A stretch of 64,000 nt of DNA from Enterobacillus tribolii (GTDB lineage: Bacteria; Pseudomonadota; Gammaproteobacteria; Enterobacterales; Enterobacteriaceae): contig NZ_QRAP01000003.1 in assembly GCF_003363015.1 (NCBI RefSeq), forward strand, positions 186,001 to 250,000. The letters run 5' to 3'. The notes under the pieces were generated by a model. The model searched no databases and had not been told where the DNA came from. It saw nothing but the letters and a program-made list of their open reading frames with translations. Numbering within the stretch: position 1 is the stretch's first letter; each line of letters begins with the position of its first letter. Positions 36,342 through 46,927 of this stretch are shown here, piece by piece. The position numbers and the translations under genes were made by a program.

Positions 36342-38675
36342 TTATTTCCGTTCATCCGCGGACAAACGGCGGCGGCTCAGCAGACGCAGCAAGCGCCACA
36401 GCACCCAGGCAAACAGCACCACGCTCACCACCGACAAGATGGCCAGCAGCACCGGATGCTCGGCGAAGGCGTGCCACAGGCGCTCCCACCACGGCAGGTG
36501 ACCGACATAATAAACATCCCCCACCCGCAGACTGTTGACGCCGGACTCACGGATCACCGCCACGGAGCCGAACATCGCCGCGCGTTTGCCGCTGTCGTTC
36601 AGCGCCTGATTGAGCAGCTCGTAGCCGCGCGGGCTGTCCGCCAGCAGCGCCACTACGCTGCGTTGATCGTCAAACGGCGACTGGAAGCCGATCACCGCCG
36701 CCATCGGGCCGTCGGAGCGGATATCGGTGCGGGCGTCGGGCTTGATGTCCGCCGGATCGGGCATTACGGTGTCCAGCGCCGGCTGGCGCAGCGGAACTTT
36801 CACCCAGCTTTCCGTGGCCTGCACCAGCAGGTTAATCTTACTGTCGTCCTTCAGGGCATCGGGAATAGTGCCGATCAGCATAATGTCGTCATTCCGCGCT
36901 TTCGCCGACGCCCAGTCATCCGTCAATTTCACTTGCAGCGCCGGGTAACCGGTCTGGGCGCCGACGGCGCCGAGCGTGTTCAGCAGGGCGCTGAGCTGCG
37001 CCGGGCGCGGGCTTTTACCGACCACCACCGTGGTCTGCGACAGATCCGCCAGGCGGCTGAAAGGGAAGCCCGCGTTGGCGTAAGCGCGCAGATCCGGCAT
37101 CGCCATAAAGTGGCGATAGCCGCTGAAGTCGATGGTGGAATTGCCGTCAATCACCACATGGTTGTCGACCGGCTGGTAGGTCACGCAGTTATCGATGGAG
37201 CCGCCCGGCATCGGGTTGGTGTAGCTGAAGTCGAAACGCAGCTGGTTACTGGCGCCAAGCCGCAGCGCCGGAATCGTCACTTCAGTGCCTTTATCAATCA
37301 GCCCCTGCAACAGAGGCAGGCGCATCAGCACGGAACCCTTTTCATGCTGCGCCGTGAGCGGAAATGCCTGAATAAACTGATCGTTGAGACTGACGCTCAT
37401 CCGCGAGCTGTCATCCGCCGGCGGCGCGGTATAGCGGTACTTGAGGTCCATGTCGATGCCGGTGCTGCGGATCAGGTACAAATCCGGCGGCAGGTTCACC
37501 GTCACGTTAATCGGCGATGGCACCAGCCCGCTGGACTGCAGCTGCCCGGCATAGGTTTGCAGCTCGGAGAAAGTCATCGGCCGGTCGGTGCGCACCCAGT
37601 TCGGCGCATCGTAAGGCTGGCGCGGCGCCAGGGTTTTCACCCCCTCCACCTCCACGCTTTCACCGCGGAACAGAATGTTGCCCTGCGCAATGCCGCGCAC
37701 TGCGGTTTGCAGGTCGTCGTCATTGCGCCCCAGCACCAGCAACAGCTTGACGTAAGGGTTGTCGGGATGCCCGATCATTTCCACCGTCGGCCCTTTCACC
37801 GCCGGATAGTCCCGCAGGAAATCCGGGCGCTTGTCGTTCGTGGCGAACACGATGGCATGACGATCCGGCAGTTGGTTATACAGCACCGGGAAATTCTGGC
37901 CGCGCCACTGCGCACGCGCGCCGAACCAGGAGGCCAGAACCGCCGCCGAACGTTGCTGGCTGGCGTCGGGCGCAGCGGCGAACACCATCGGCAACGTCAG
38001 CGGGCGGGTATCGCGGCTGTCGAAGAAGGGTTCCGGAAAATGGGAGAGATCGTTTTTCAGCGGCAATGTCTGGTAGGTCAGAGCCAGGGCGCTGCCCCTG
38101 CTGACGTCCAGCCACAGCGTAGTGTTGGCCGGGTTTTCGCAGATGATGCGGTAGTGGCCGACGAACTCCAGCCGCACCCGGTTGAAGTCGGAAATGTAAC
38201 GTGGGTCGATGGGCATCTGCACCTGCGTTTTCTGCCCCAGTTGCTCTTTGGCAATCGGGATCACGCCCATCAGTTCATCATTCAGGTAAACCTTGACCTG
38301 CGACTCGGTCGGCAGCAGCGCGGGAGAGGGAATAAACTCCAGATTCAGCAGCGCTTTCGACACCACTTCATCGCTGCGTACGCCGAACTCCACCTGGCTG
38401 GTCGGATCGGTGCCGCGCAGCCGGATGCTGCCCGGCGCCGGCGCGATTTTGGCAAAATTGAGCACCACATCGCGTGAAGGCACCGCTTCCACCTGCGGTT
38501 GCGCCACCGCATCGGACGCGGCGGATGGGTCCGCCAGCGGGGTGACGGGCTGGGAAGCCGGCAGCGCCGGGACAACCGGCTGCGTCGGCGTCGTCGGCTC
38601 GGCGCGCACCAGAGCGCTCACGCTCAGGGCTACCGCAGTTAGCCAAAATAGTTTTCTCTTCATCATCTTTATCAT
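36342..38675 (-). CDS. bcsB: Cellulose synthase regulatory subunit BcsB
   Basis: 777 residues: signal peptide, a Pro/Ala-rich linker, a large periplasmic region with two carbohydrate-binding/flavodoxin-like repeats, and a C-terminal membrane anchor ([20 protein letters not shown]). DIMLIG and [20 protein letters not shown] match the family. BcsB pairs with BcsA and guides the glucan through the periplasm. The ATG at 38675 overlaps the bcsA stop (ATGA); ATGs at codons 4 and 5 are alternatives. Confidence 0.95.
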   Translation of the reverse strand: MIKMMKRKLFWLTAVALSVSALVRAEPTTPTQPVVPALPASQPVTPLADPSAASDAVAQPQVEAVPSRDVVLNFAKIAPAPGSIRLRGTDPTSQVEFGVRSDEVVSKALLNLEFIPSPALLPTESQVKVYLNDELMGVIPIAKEQLGQKTQVQMPIDPRYISDFNRVRLEFVGHYRIICENPANTTLWLDVSRGSALALTYQTLPLKNDLSHFPEPFFDSRDTRPLTLPMVFAAAPDASQQRSAAVLASWFGARAQWRGQNFPVLYNQLPDRHAIVFATNDKRPDFLRDYPAVKGPTVEMIGHPDNPYVKLLLVLGRNDDDLQTAVRGIAQGNILFRGESVEVEGVKTLAPRQPYDAPNWVRTDRPMTFSELQTYAGQLQSSGLVPSPINVTVNLPPDLYLIRSTGIDMDLKYRYTAPPADDSSRMSVSLNDQFIQAFPLTAQHEKGSVLMRLPLLQGLIDKGTEVTIPALRLGASNQLRFDFSYTNPMPGGSIDNCVTYQPVDNHVVIDGNSTIDFSGYRHFMAMPDLRAYANAGFPFSRLADLSQTTVVVGKSPRPAQLSALLNTLGAVGAQTGYPALQVKLTDDWASAKARNDDIMLIGTIPDALKDDSKINLLVQATESWVKVPLRQPALDTVMPDPADIKPDARTDIRSDGPMAAVIGFQSPFDDQRSVVALLADSPRGYELLNQALNDSGKRAAMFGSVAVIRESGVNSLRVGDVYYVGHLPWWERLWHAFAEHPVLLAILSVVSVVLFAWVLWRLLRLLSRRRLSADERK

Positions 38676-41314
38676 CGCTGCTGAGCCAACGCCGGACTCT
38701 GACGGTTATCCACCGGAGTCGGGTGATGTGCCGCCAGACCCCTCCCAACGCCACGCGGAATGAAGGACACAATCCAGGAAATCAGCGTGGTAAAACCAAC
38801 GAGCACCCCGTGCAACAACGGAGGTGCGTATTCAGCCAGGTTCTGATAGCCGCGAAAACCCAGCTTGATAATGTCAAGGAAGCTTTCCACCGGCCGATCC
38901 TGGGCGAAACTGTCCTGCCACAGCGCCCAGGTGTCGGCGCGGGCGAAGGTGCACTGAATGAACTCGACGTGCTGCTGCACCGTCAACGACTCCAGGCGCA
39001 GGCCGATATTTCGGCCGAACACGCGGGTCACCGTAGCGGGGAACGCGTACTCCTGCTGACCGCGCTTAAGCATCAGCCGTACCTCTTCGTTCGCCTGTAT
39101 GACGTGATTGGCATACAGCTCGATGCCCACGCCGCTGTCGGAGTAATCGCGCAGCGTGCAGGGAAACAGATGGCCGTTTTCACAGGCGACCACGGCGGGC
39201 ATGGCGATTTCCACGCGGTGCGCCTGACGTACCTGTTTCGCCTCTACCGCCACCGCCACGGCGCCGCCCAGGATGATCAGGTTATAGGCCACCCACAGCA
39301 TGCTCAGCATCACCGTCCAGACTTCGTCCGCCGGCCCGAACCCCAGCCGCCAGACGCCCCACGCCAGCCCCAGCAGGTTAAACACCACCAGCATCAGGTA
39401 CGGACGGGTAATCACCCAGTCAACGTATTCACGATCGATCAGGCCACCTTTGGCGGTAACGTTGAACTTCCCTTTGTGCGGATTGAACAACGCCACCGTG
39501 GTCGGCCGGGCGATATACCACGCCAGCACGGTTTCGTAGACTTCACTCCAGAAGGAGTAGCGGTATTTACCCTGAATCTTCGAGTTGGTCAGGCTGGCGT
39601 GAATCATGTGCGGGATCACGTACAACGCGATCGCCAGCGCCGGGGCGAAAATCACGTAGGCATGCAGGATCAGGAACGCCAGCGGCGCGGTCAGGAAAAT
39701 CAGGCGCGGAATGCCGGATAAGAAGTGCAGCATAGCGTTGGCATAACACAGGCGCTGCGCGAGCTTCAGCCCTTTGCCGATCAGCGGGTTATCCAGGCGG
39801 AAAATCTGTACCATGCCGCGCGCCCAGCGGATGCGCTGGCCGATATGCGCCGACAGGCTTTCCGTCGCCAGCCCTGCGGCCTGGGGAATGCGGATATACG
39901 CGGAGGTATAGCCGAGGCGATGCAGGCGCAGAGAAGTGTGGGCGTCTTCCGTCACGGTTTCCACGGCGATGCCGCCGATTTCGTCCAGCGCGTCACGCCG
40001 CAGCACGGCGCAGGAGCCGCAGAAGAAGGTGGCGTCCCACATATCGTTGCCGTCCTGCACCAGGCCGTAAAACAGCGTGCCTTCGTTAGGCGCCTTGCGG
40101 AAACGGCCCAGGTTGCGCTCAAACGGATCGGGCGAAAAAAAGTGGTGCGGCGTTTGCAGCATCGCCAGGTTTTTGTCTTTGAAAAACCAGCCCATCGTCA
40201 GTTGCAGGAACGAACGGGTGGGAACGTGATCGCAGTCGAAAATTGCGACGTACTCGCCCTGCGCCTGTTTGAGCGCATTGTTGATGTTCCCGGCTTTGGC
40301 ATGTTCATGCGTGGGACGGGCGATGTAATGCACCCCGACCTGCTCGGCGAAATGGCGGAACTCCTCGCGCCCGCCGTCGTCGAGGATGTAGATATTCAGC
40401 TTGTCTTTCGGCCAGTCAATGCCCAGCGCCGCGTAAACCGTGGGCTTCACCACACCGAGATCTTCGTTGTAGGTCGGCACCATGATATCAACCACCGGCC
40501 ATGTGCGGATATCCTGCGGCATCGGCGTCGGCGTGCGGTGCAGCGGCCAGACGGTCTGGAAATAGCCGAGCACCAGCACCAGCCAGGCATAGGTTTCCGC
40601 GAACAGCAGCAGCAGGCCGCACGTCAGGCTGAGCGGATCGTCCCAGTTGAGGGTAGAGGTGTAACGCCACCAGATATAGCGGCAGGAAACGGTCAGCGAC
40701 AGCACGATCATCATCAGCGACGAAAAACGGCCGGGAATACGCCGCACCACCATGCCGATGCACCACAGCAGCAGCACGAAGACGAACTGGGATTTCAAAT
40801 CAAAGGGTTGGGAAATGCACAGCAGCGCCAGCACGGCGGCAAACAGGCTCATGCCCCACAGCAAAACCCGGCGCAGCCCGCCGCTGATGCCGTCGATCCA
40901 TTTGTCGGCGCCTTCTTCCACCCCGCTTTGTTTCATGCGCTCCGGCAACTTCTCCATCCAGCGATGGTAATGCCCGCGCAGACGCCGCAGCGAGGCGAAC
41001 CCGGCGTTAACTTTGGTGCGCTGCGCGGCGCCCGGAACGCTCACCAGCAGCCACAGGGTTTGGATCAGGTAACGCAGAATATCCAGCGGACGGGGCCGGT
41101 TCAGGGGAATATGCGGGTAATAGCGGGCGTAGTTTTCCCGCACCTGCCGCCAGCGCGGCGACTCAAGGCGCAGAAACGTCCAGGCCAGCACCGTCCAGAA
41201 ACAGCCCAGAAAAGCGCCGAGGCGCCCCGCCCCGCTGGCGCGGTAAAGACGGTAACGCTGCGTCAGCGCACGGCTGACCGGCGCCGCCAGTAATCCATCC
41301 AGCACCACGCTCAC
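38672..41314 (-). CDS. bcsA: Cellulose synthase catalytic subunit BcsA
   Basis: 880 residues from a GTG at 41314 that overlaps the bcsQ stop (GTGA). The frame extends 23 codons further, but those lie inside bcsQ and have no homologue. GT2 motifs: VPTYNED (279-285), DDGG (312-315), FDCDHVP (DxD at 360-362), VTED (to 457) and QRIRW (493-497), between membrane helices. A C-terminal PilZ domain has RQAHR (RxxxR) and DYSDSG (DxSxxG), the c-di-GMP site. It polymerises UDP-glucose and extrudes cellulose when c-di-GMP is bound. Confidence 0.97.
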   Translation of the reverse strand: MSVVLDGLLAAPVSRALTQRYRLYRASGAGRLGAFLGCFWTVLAWTFLRLESPRWRQVRENYARYYPHIPLNRPRPLDILRYLIQTLWLLVSVPGAAQRTKVNAGFASLRRLRGHYHRWMEKLPERMKQSGVEEGADKWIDGISGGLRRVLLWGMSLFAAVLALLCISQPFDLKSQFVFVLLLWCIGMVVRRIPGRFSSLMMIVLSLTVSCRYIWWRYTSTLNWDDPLSLTCGLLLLFAETYAWLVLVLGYFQTVWPLHRTPTPMPQDIRTWPVVDIMVPTYNEDLGVVKPTVYAALGIDWPKDKLNIYILDDGGREEFRHFAEQVGVHYIARPTHEHAKAGNINNALKQAQGEYVAIFDCDHVPTRSFLQLTMGWFFKDKNLAMLQTPHHFFSPDPFERNLGRFRKAPNEGTLFYGLVQDGNDMWDATFFCGSCAVLRRDALDEIGGIAVETVTEDAHTSLRLHRLGYTSAYIRIPQAAGLATESLSAHIGQRIRWARGMVQIFRLDNPLIGKGLKLAQRLCYANAMLHFLSGIPRLIFLTAPLAFLILHAYVIFAPALAIALYVIPHMIHASLTNSKIQGKYRYSFWSEVYETVLAWYIARPTTVALFNPHKGKFNVTAKGGLIDREYVDWVITRPYLMLVVFNLLGLAWGVWRLGFGPADEVWTVMLSMLWVAYNLIILGGAVAVAVEAKQVRQAHRVEIAMPAVVACENGHLFPCTLRDYSDSGVGIELYANHVIQANEEVRLMLKRGQQEYAFPATVTRVFGRNIGLRLESLTVQQHVEFIQCTFARADTWALWQDSFAQDRPVESFLDIIKLGFRGYQNLAEYAPPLLHGVLVGFTTLISWIVSFIPRGVGRGLAAHHPTPVDNRQSPALAQQR

Positions 41315-42030
41315 AGAGCCACTCCGGCGGTATGCAGCAGGCACCAGTTCGCCAGCGTGGTGAGTTCTTCCGCGGCCAGGCATTCAGGGCGATACTCCCC
41401 CACCGGCTGCTTTGCCGCAGCCGATTCAGACATCGCCGCATCGCGATGCACCGCCAGCGGCAGCAGGTCCGGTACGCTTTGCAGCCACAGTTGGTAAATA
41501 TCGTCCTGAAGCTGATTCGCCACGGCGAGCTGATTCACCAGCAGGCGGGCGCCGGGCGGCAATGCCTGCTGATGCAGGCGGACATGGCAGTTGGTGTCGG
41601 CCACCAGCGGGCAAATCGTCAGATCGGCCAGCGCCGTCAGGGCGTCAGACAACGGGGTGTAACCGGCGGGAATATCCAGCAGGATCCAGCGGTAATCTCC
41701 GCTGGCGCCCAGCGTTTTCAGGGAGTCCGGCCAATCCACCGCCGGCCGGCGTTCCTGCTCCGCGCGATTCAGCTGGCCGAAAGGCAGGAAATCCATACGA
41801 TCGGCATAACGCAGCGCGCCCTGTTGCCAGGGTAAACCGTCCGTGACCGAACGCGCCCAGCCGCGCGAATCTTCCCAGGCGGTGTTGAAATGCAGGCGCA
41901 ATAAATTATCCGGGGAAAAATCGATCGCCAGCACCGTGTCGCCCAACTGCCGCAAAGCCCAGGCCAGCGACGCGGTAATGGACGTGGTGCCCACGCCGCC
42001 GCGAATCCCCTGCAACGCAATAATCGTCAT
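41311..42030 (-). CDS. bcsQ: Cellulose biosynthesis protein BcsQ (ParA/MinD-like)
   Basis: 239 residues. The deviant Walker A reads LQGIRGGVGTTSITASLAWA, without the usual lysines of ParA proteins; E. coli BcsQ has the same RGGVGTT form, so this is family-typical rather than a defect. ILLDIPAGYTPLSDAL is the Walker B region, and CHVRLHQQALPPGA and DDIYQLWLQSVPDLLP are BcsQ-specific. With BcsR and BcsE it forms the cytosolic regulatory part of the cellulose secretion complex. It overlaps bcsR by 1 base and bcsA by 4. Confidence 0.94.
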   Translation of the reverse strand: MTIIALQGIRGGVGTTSITASLAWALRQLGDTVLAIDFSPDNLLRLHFNTAWEDSRGWARSVTDGLPWQQGALRYADRMDFLPFGQLNRAEQERRPAVDWPDSLKTLGASGDYRWILLDIPAGYTPLSDALTALADLTICPLVADTNCHVRLHQQALPPGARLLVNQLAVANQLQDDIYQLWLQSVPDLLPLAVHRDAAMSESAAAKQPVGEYRPECLAAEELTTLANWCLLHTAGVAL

Positions 42031-42227
42031 CAGGCTTTGCTCCCGCCAGCCTGCGCCAATTCAGCTAACAGCGGCCAGCGCGCAATAACCTGCGTAAGAT
42101 GTTCCTGACGGGAAATATCTACATAATCTATTTTCGGCAGTGAAAATGCTTTTCTCAGGGCATCAATATCATTTTGAAAACTGAACGAAGGATCACTCTC
42201 AGCCGGATTATTTCTTTTATCATTCAT
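42030..42227 (-). CDS. bcsR: Cellulose biosynthesis protein BcsR
   Basis: 65 residues; core FQNDIDALRKAFSLPKIDYV and RWPLLAELAQ match E. coli BcsR (YhjR). It is the first gene of the bcsRQABZC operon and a partner of BcsQ. The stop overlaps the bcsQ ATG (TGATG). Confidence 0.9.
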   Translation of the reverse strand: MNDKRNNPAESDPSFSFQNDIDALRKAFSLPKIDYVDISRQEHLTQVIARWPLLAELAQAGGSKA

Positions 42228-42422
42228 TCTGTTATCCGTGAAAAATCAGCTATGTTTAGAGAGTATAGCAAGCGGAAAAAAATCTGCTCCGGCGGTAATT
42301 CCCTATGCCCTTACTATATTAATGGAATGGCCTTTATCGTTTGTAATGTTACAATTGTTTAGGTAGTTTCGCTAGCTGCCCGTTAATGAAATGTCCGTTT
42401 CTAAGATCAATAAGAAGATGCT
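42228..42422. promoter_or_regulatory. Divergent bcsR/bcsE promoter region
   Basis: 195 bases separate the starts of the two cellulose operons. The region is AT-rich and must hold both promoters. No gene and no recognised operator are seen. Confidence 0.6.
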
Positions 42423-43988
42423 ATGACACTATCATTTACTCTCGGCGTTCATCAACTTTGGGATGAAGTCCAAACGATGCAGACGCCCGGCTTATACTGG
42501 TTGAACGCCGATCGGGAACAGGACGCAAAAACATTTACCAATCAAATGATTGCGGCACAACCTATTGATTGCAATGCTGCATTGATAAGCATCGGCGCGC
42601 CGCCGGCGGAGATTGTCGGCGGGCCGGAAAACTTTACCAACGGGCCGGCGAAACTGCCGATTTTTTTATTACCACAAGAAGAAAAAGCCTTATTACAGTT
42701 ATCCGAAGATCTAACACGAATTCTTAATCCCAGAGAAAGTTTGTTAGTATTATTTTCCCCGGCGTCGTTTTGGGAAAGCATTGAAAAAGAAGTACTGACC
42801 CGTTGGGTAACAAATATAAACACCTGGCTTAATCAGCGCCGCTGCACCTTACTCGTCATTTGCCATGGCAGTGGCGTGAATAACATTCGGAAAATATTTA
42901 TCTCAAAACACCGGCAACTATGGGGTTTAGCCAGTTTGCGCGGGTTACAGGATGAATATCGTTATGACGTCGCTTTCTGGTGTAATCAAAACGGCGTGAG
43001 CGCCAGTCTGGATACGGTAATACTTCACGACGGGCAGGGCTGGCGCATCGAAGAGGAAAAACCCCGGACGCTTCAGCCGCGCAACGATGACTTTCTCTAT
43101 CTGGCGCATGCCAACGTGCTGGAGGGCGCGCCGCCGCTTTCCGAAAACTGGAGCCTGTTCGGCAGCAACAAAGCCCTGGCCGACGCCGCCTATGCCGCAC
43201 AGGCCGCCACCCTGATTTTCAGCCTGAAGCAAAACGATCAGATTGATGAACTGGCGCACCTGGTGCACGGGCTGCGCCGTCAGCGCGGTAATGCGCTGAA
43301 GCTCATCGTGCGGGAAAACGCCCCCTGCCTGCGTTTCAGCGACGAACGCCTGCTGCTGGCCTGCGGCGCCAACCTGATCATTCCGTACAACGCGCCGCTG
43401 TCGCGCAGCCTGACCATGATTGAAAGCGTACAGGGGCAGGTTTTCCCGCGCCACGTTCCGGCGGACATCAACGTGCTCCTCAAGGCAATGCGCCCGCTCA
43501 ACATGAAAGGGTACATTCCCCATCCGCGTTTTTGTGAAACGATGCTGGCGCTGATGAACAACGCGCTGCTGCCGGAAGACAGCAAAGGGTTGTTGATCGC
43601 GCTGCGTCCGGTGCCGGGCCTGAAGGTCCGCCAGGCGCTGACGCTGTGCCATATCCGCCGCTTCGGCGATCTGGTGACGCTTGACGACGAGCGGATGACG
43701 CTGTTCCTCTCCTCCTGCCGCCTTAACGATCTGGACGTCGCCCTGCGCCACATTTTCCCCCTGCCGGTGGACGAAGTGTTCAGCAACCGGATGGTGTGGT
43801 ATCAGGACAAACAGATCATCGCGGAAATTCATCAGATGCAGCAAAGCCGTCCGCCTCACTGGCAGGAGCCGGACGTTGCGGATATCCACCGCAGCAACGA
43901 CCCCGCGGCAGGAAGCGGCAAACGGGCGCCTCAGGTGCCGTACCCCATCACGCTGCTGCACGCACGCGGCCGGGAGTCCGCATCATGA
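42423..43988 (+). CDS. bcsE: c-di-GMP-binding protein BcsE
   Basis: 521 residues, close to E. coli BcsE (523). The C-terminal GIL domain carries the I-site-like RxGD motif as RFGD (413-416). SKHRQLWGLASLRGLQDEYR and LRRQRGNALKLIVREN are family blocks. BcsE senses c-di-GMP and raises cellulose output by contacts with BcsRQ and BcsF. It is first in the bcsEFG operon; the first third is AT-richer than the rest. Confidence 0.94.
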   Translation: MTLSFTLGVHQLWDEVQTMQTPGLYWLNADREQDAKTFTNQMIAAQPIDCNAALISIGAPPAEIVGGPENFTNGPAKLPIFLLPQEEKALLQLSEDLTRILNPRESLLVLFSPASFWESIEKEVLTRWVTNINTWLNQRRCTLLVICHGSGVNNIRKIFISKHRQLWGLASLRGLQDEYRYDVAFWCNQNGVSASLDTVILHDGQGWRIEEEKPRTLQPRNDDFLYLAHANVLEGAPPLSENWSLFGSNKALADAAYAAQAATLIFSLKQNDQIDELAHLVHGLRRQRGNALKLIVRENAPCLRFSDERLLLACGANLIIPYNAPLSRSLTMIESVQGQVFPRHVPADINVLLKAMRPLNMKGYIPHPRFCETMLALMNNALLPEDSKGLLIALRPVPGLKVRQALTLCHIRRFGDLVTLDDERMTLFLSSCRLNDLDVALRHIFPLPVDEVFSNRMVWYQDKQIIAEIHQMQQSRPPHWQEPDVADIHRSNDPAAGSGKRAPQVPYPITLLHARGRESAS

Positions 43989-44191
43989 TGAACATCACCG
44001 ACATTATTCAGCTCATTATTCTTTGTGCGGTCATCATGCTTCCGCTGGGCTACTCCGCCCGGCGCTGGCTGCCGCGCCTGTTGCAACGCTTCCGGCAGCG
44101 CTTCCTGGCGCCGCGCTACCTGAAATCCGCCGGCGTTTTGCAACGCACATCTTCTGTTACGGTAAACCGCCAAAATGACGACAAACACTGA
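43985..44191 (+). CDS. bcsF: Cellulose biosynthesis protein BcsF
   Basis: 68 residues, starting in ATGA overlap with bcsE. One N-terminal membrane segment (IIQLIILCAVIMLPLGYSAR) is followed by a basic cytoplasmic tail (APRYLKSAGVLQRTSS), as in E. coli BcsF. It anchors BcsE at the membrane and links it to BcsG. It overlaps bcsG by 17 bases. Confidence 0.9.
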   Translation: MMNITDIIQLIILCAVIMLPLGYSARRWLPRLLQRFRQRFLAPRYLKSAGVLQRTSSVTVNRQNDDKH

Positions 44192-45848
44192 AGCTTCCCC
44201 GCAGCCGTCCGGGTTGTGGCAAAACTGGCGCGGGCTTTCCGGCTGGAACTACTATTTTCTGATTAAATTCGGGCTGTTGTGGTACGGATACCTTAATTTT
44301 CATCCCCTCGCCAACCTGGTTTTCATGGCGTTTCTGTTGTTTCCCCTGCCGGAGGGACGCCTGCGCCGCTGGCGCAACTGGCTGGCGCTGCCCATCGGCT
44401 TCGCGCTGTTTTATCACGATACCTGGCTGCCCGGCCTGAACAGCATCCTCAGCCAGGGCTCGCAGTTAGCGGGCTTTACCTCCGACTACCTGCTGGATTT
44501 GGCTAACCGCTTTATCAACTGGCAAATGATCGGCGCCGTGTTCGTTCTGTTGGTCGCCTACCTGTTCGTGTCGCAGTGGGTGCGCATTACGCCGTTCGTG
44601 GTTGCCGCCATGGTCTGGCTGAATGTGCTGACCATCGCCGGCCCGGCTTTCTCGCTTGCGCCGGAAGCGGCGACAAACACCGCGGGCACGGGCGCCGCAG
44701 CCCCCGCCGCCGACGGTGGAGGCGCTCAGGCCGCCGCAAGCGGAGATATTCCCGCGCAAACGGAGGCGCCGACCAGCAAGAACCTCTCCGCCTGGCTGGA
44801 CACCTTCTACGCCAGCGAACAGCAGCGCCAGACCGCATTTCCGGCCTCGCTGCCCGCAGATGCCCAGCCGTTCGACCTGCTGGTGATCAACATCTGCTCG
44901 CTGGCCTGGTCCGACATCGATTCCATCGGCCTGAGCAACCACCCGCTGTGGAGCCACTTCGACATTCTGTTTAAGAACTTCAACTCGGCGACCGCCTACA
45001 GCGGCCCGGCGTCAATCCGCCTGCTGCGCGCCAGTTGCGGCCAGCCATCGCATAAGGCGCTGTATTCCCCGGCCGGGCAACAGTGTTACCTGTTCGACAA
45101 TCTGGCCAAACTGGGCTTTAAATCTGAGCTGATCATGGACCACTCCGGCGTGTTCGGTAATTACCTGGACGGCCTGCGCAAATACGCCGGTTTGCAGGCA
45201 CCGCTGATGTCACAGAGTGGTATCGGCCATGAGCTGACCTCGTTCGACGGCGAGCCGATATACAACGATCAGCAGGTGTTGCAACGCTGGCTGGACGCTC
45301 AGGAGAAAGACGACGGCGGCCGGACCGCCACCTTCTTCAACCTGATCCCGCTGCACGACGGTAACCGTTTTATCGGGCAGAGCAAAACTGCGGATTATAA
45401 AACCCGGGCGCAAACGTTATTTGATCAGTTAAATAACTTCCTGAATGCGTTGGAAAAATCAGGCCGTAAAGTGATGGTGGTGATCGTGCCGGAACACGGC
45501 GCCGCCCTGGTGGGGGATAAAATGCAGATGTCCGGCCTGCGCGACATTCCCAGCCCGGGCATCACCCATGTGCCGGTCGGGATAAAATTCGTCGGGATGA
45601 AGACCCCGCATCAGGGTGCGGAACTGACCGTCGACGCTCCCAGCAGCTTCCTGGCGCTGTCTGAGTTAGTTGCCCGCACGGCAGACGGAAAAATTTTCAC
45701 GCAGGACAACGTGGACTGGAACGCGCTGGTGAAAGGGTTGCCGCAGTCCGCTGCGGTGTCGGAGAACGACAACGCCATCGTGATACAGTATCAGGGTAAA
45801 CCCTACATTCGCCTGAACGGCGGGGATTGGGTGCCTTATCCGCACTAA
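44175..45848 (+). CDS. bcsG: Cellulose phosphoethanolamine transferase BcsG
   Basis: 557 residues: about five N-terminal membrane segments, an Ala/Gly/Pro-rich linker (about 160-195) and a periplasmic alkaline-phosphatase-like domain. The nucleophile region is LLVINICSLAWSDIDSIGLS, followed by SGPASIRLLRASCGQPSHKA and the metal-binding VIVPEHGAALVGDKMQMSGL. It decorates cellulose with pEtN from phosphatidylethanolamine. Its presence means this organism should make pEtN-cellulose rather than plain cellulose. Confidence 0.95.
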   Translation: MTTNTEASPQPSGLWQNWRGLSGWNYYFLIKFGLLWYGYLNFHPLANLVFMAFLLFPLPEGRLRRWRNWLALPIGFALFYHDTWLPGLNSILSQGSQLAGFTSDYLLDLANRFINWQMIGAVFVLLVAYLFVSQWVRITPFVVAAMVWLNVLTIAGPAFSLAPEAATNTAGTGAAAPAADGGGAQAAASGDIPAQTEAPTSKNLSAWLDTFYASEQQRQTAFPASLPADAQPFDLLVINICSLAWSDIDSIGLSNHPLWSHFDILFKNFNSATAYSGPASIRLLRASCGQPSHKALYSPAGQQCYLFDNLAKLGFKSELIMDHSGVFGNYLDGLRKYAGLQAPLMSQSGIGHELTSFDGEPIYNDQQVLQRWLDAQEKDDGGRTATFFNLIPLHDGNRFIGQSKTADYKTRAQTLFDQLNNFLNALEKSGRKVMVVIVPEHGAALVGDKMQMSGLRDIPSPGITHVPVGIKFVGMKTPHQGAELTVDAPSSFLALSELVARTADGKIFTQDNVDWNALVKGLPQSAAVSENDNAIVIQYQGKPYIRLNGGDWVPYPH

Positions 45849-45864
45849 GGCGTGACGTTACGCA

Positions 45865-45901
45865 GAAAAAAATACGGGCCGGTTTTCCGGCCCGTATTTT
45901 T
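45865..45901. terminator. Bidirectional terminator between bcsG and dppF
   Basis: AAATACGGGCCGG/CCGGCCCGTATTT with a TTTT loop, flanked by A7 and T-rich sequence, ends both converging operons. Confidence 0.93.
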
Positions 45902-45916
45902 ATTGGTAACAGGGAA

Positions 45917-46927
45917 TTACGCGCTTTCCGCCGCTTCGTCCTGATCCACGGCAAAGCAGGCGATCAGCTGTTCGCCGTATTGCTTAAGCTGCGGCTGCAA
46001 CTGTTTGCAGGTGCCGAACGCACGCTGGCAGCGGGCGTTGAAGGCGCATCCCGGCGGCGGGCTCAGCGGGCTGGGCAGCTCGCCGGTCAGCTTAATGCGC
46101 GCGCGGCGCTGATCCGGGTTCAGGCGCGGCGTTGCGGAAAGCAGCGCCTGGGTATACGGATGACGCGGATTGTTGAACACCGTCTCTTTACTGCCCTTCT
46201 CCACGCAACGACCCAGGTACATCACCATCACTTCATCAGCGATGTGTTCCACCACGGAGAGATCGTGCGAGATGAACACGTAAGACAGTCCCATATCCTG
46301 TTGCAGGTCCATCATCAGGTTCAGCACCTGAGCGCGCACGGAAACGTCCAGCGCGGACACCGGTTCGTCAGCGATTACCACGTCCGGATTCAGCATCAGG
46401 CCGCGGGCGATAGCGATACGCTGACGCTGGCCGCCGGAGAACATGTGCGGATAGCGGTCGTAATGCTCGGTTTTCAGGCCGACCTTCGCCATCATTTCCA
46501 GCGCTTTCGCCCGGCGCTCTTCCGACGACAGCGAGGTATTAATCCGCAGCGGCTCCTCCAGGATCGCGCCGACTTTCTTACGCGGATTCAGCGACGCATA
46601 AGGGTTCTGGAACACGATCTGGATTTTCTGGCGGCGCAGTTTTTCTGCGCTGGCGTCCGGCTTGAGCAGGTCCTGCCCCTGATAGTAAAGCTCACCGCCG
46701 GTGGGCTTCTCAATCATCGTCAGCAGGCGGCCCAGCGTAGATTTTCCGCAGCCGGATTCCCCGACCACCGCCAGCGTTTTTCCCCGCTCCAGCGTGAAGG
46801 AAACGCCGTCCAGCGCCTTCACCAGGCGCTCCGGCGAGAACAGACCTTTCTTCACCGGATAATGCTTTTTCAGGTCAATCGCATGCAGCAGCGGCTGTGC
46901 GGCCTGATCCCGTTTTTCCTGACTCAT
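45917..46927 (-). CDS. dppF: Dipeptide ABC transporter ATP-binding protein DppF
   Basis: 336 residues. Walker [15 protein letters not shown], signature [16 protein letters not shown], Walker [15 protein letters not shown], and the C-terminal oligopeptide-transporter extension with a cysteine motif ([14 protein letters not shown]) typical of OppF/DppF. It is last in the dppABCDF operon, its ATG overlapping the dppD stop by 4 bases. Confidence 0.95.
   Translation of the reverse strand: MSQEKRDQAAQPLLHAIDLKKHYPVKKGLFSPERLVKALDGVSFTLERGKTLAVVGESGCGKSTLGRLLTMIEKPTGGELYYQGQDLLKPDASAEKLRRQKIQIVFQNPYASLNPRKKVGAILEEPLRINTSLSSEERRAKALEMMAKVGLKTEHYDRYPHMFSGGQRQRIAIARGLMLNPDVVIADEPVSALDVSVRAQVLNLMMDLQQDMGLSYVFISHDLSVVEHIADEVMVMYLGRCVEKGSKETVFNNPRHPYTQALLSATPRLNPDQRRARIKLTGELPSPLSPPPGCAFNARCQRAFGTCKQLQPQLKQYGEQLIACFAVDQDEAAESA

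Noticed and set aside
36456-38477. Long open frame (673 codons) on the plus strand opposite bcsB
   Set aside because: It is the antisense shadow of a GC-rich gene; the Arg/His/Gln-rich composition has no domain-like pattern, and bcsB on the other strand is certain.
39725-41293. 522-codon plus-strand frame opposite bcsA
   Set aside because: Antisense shadow with His/Gln/Arg-rich composition and no ribosome site; bcsA is unambiguous.
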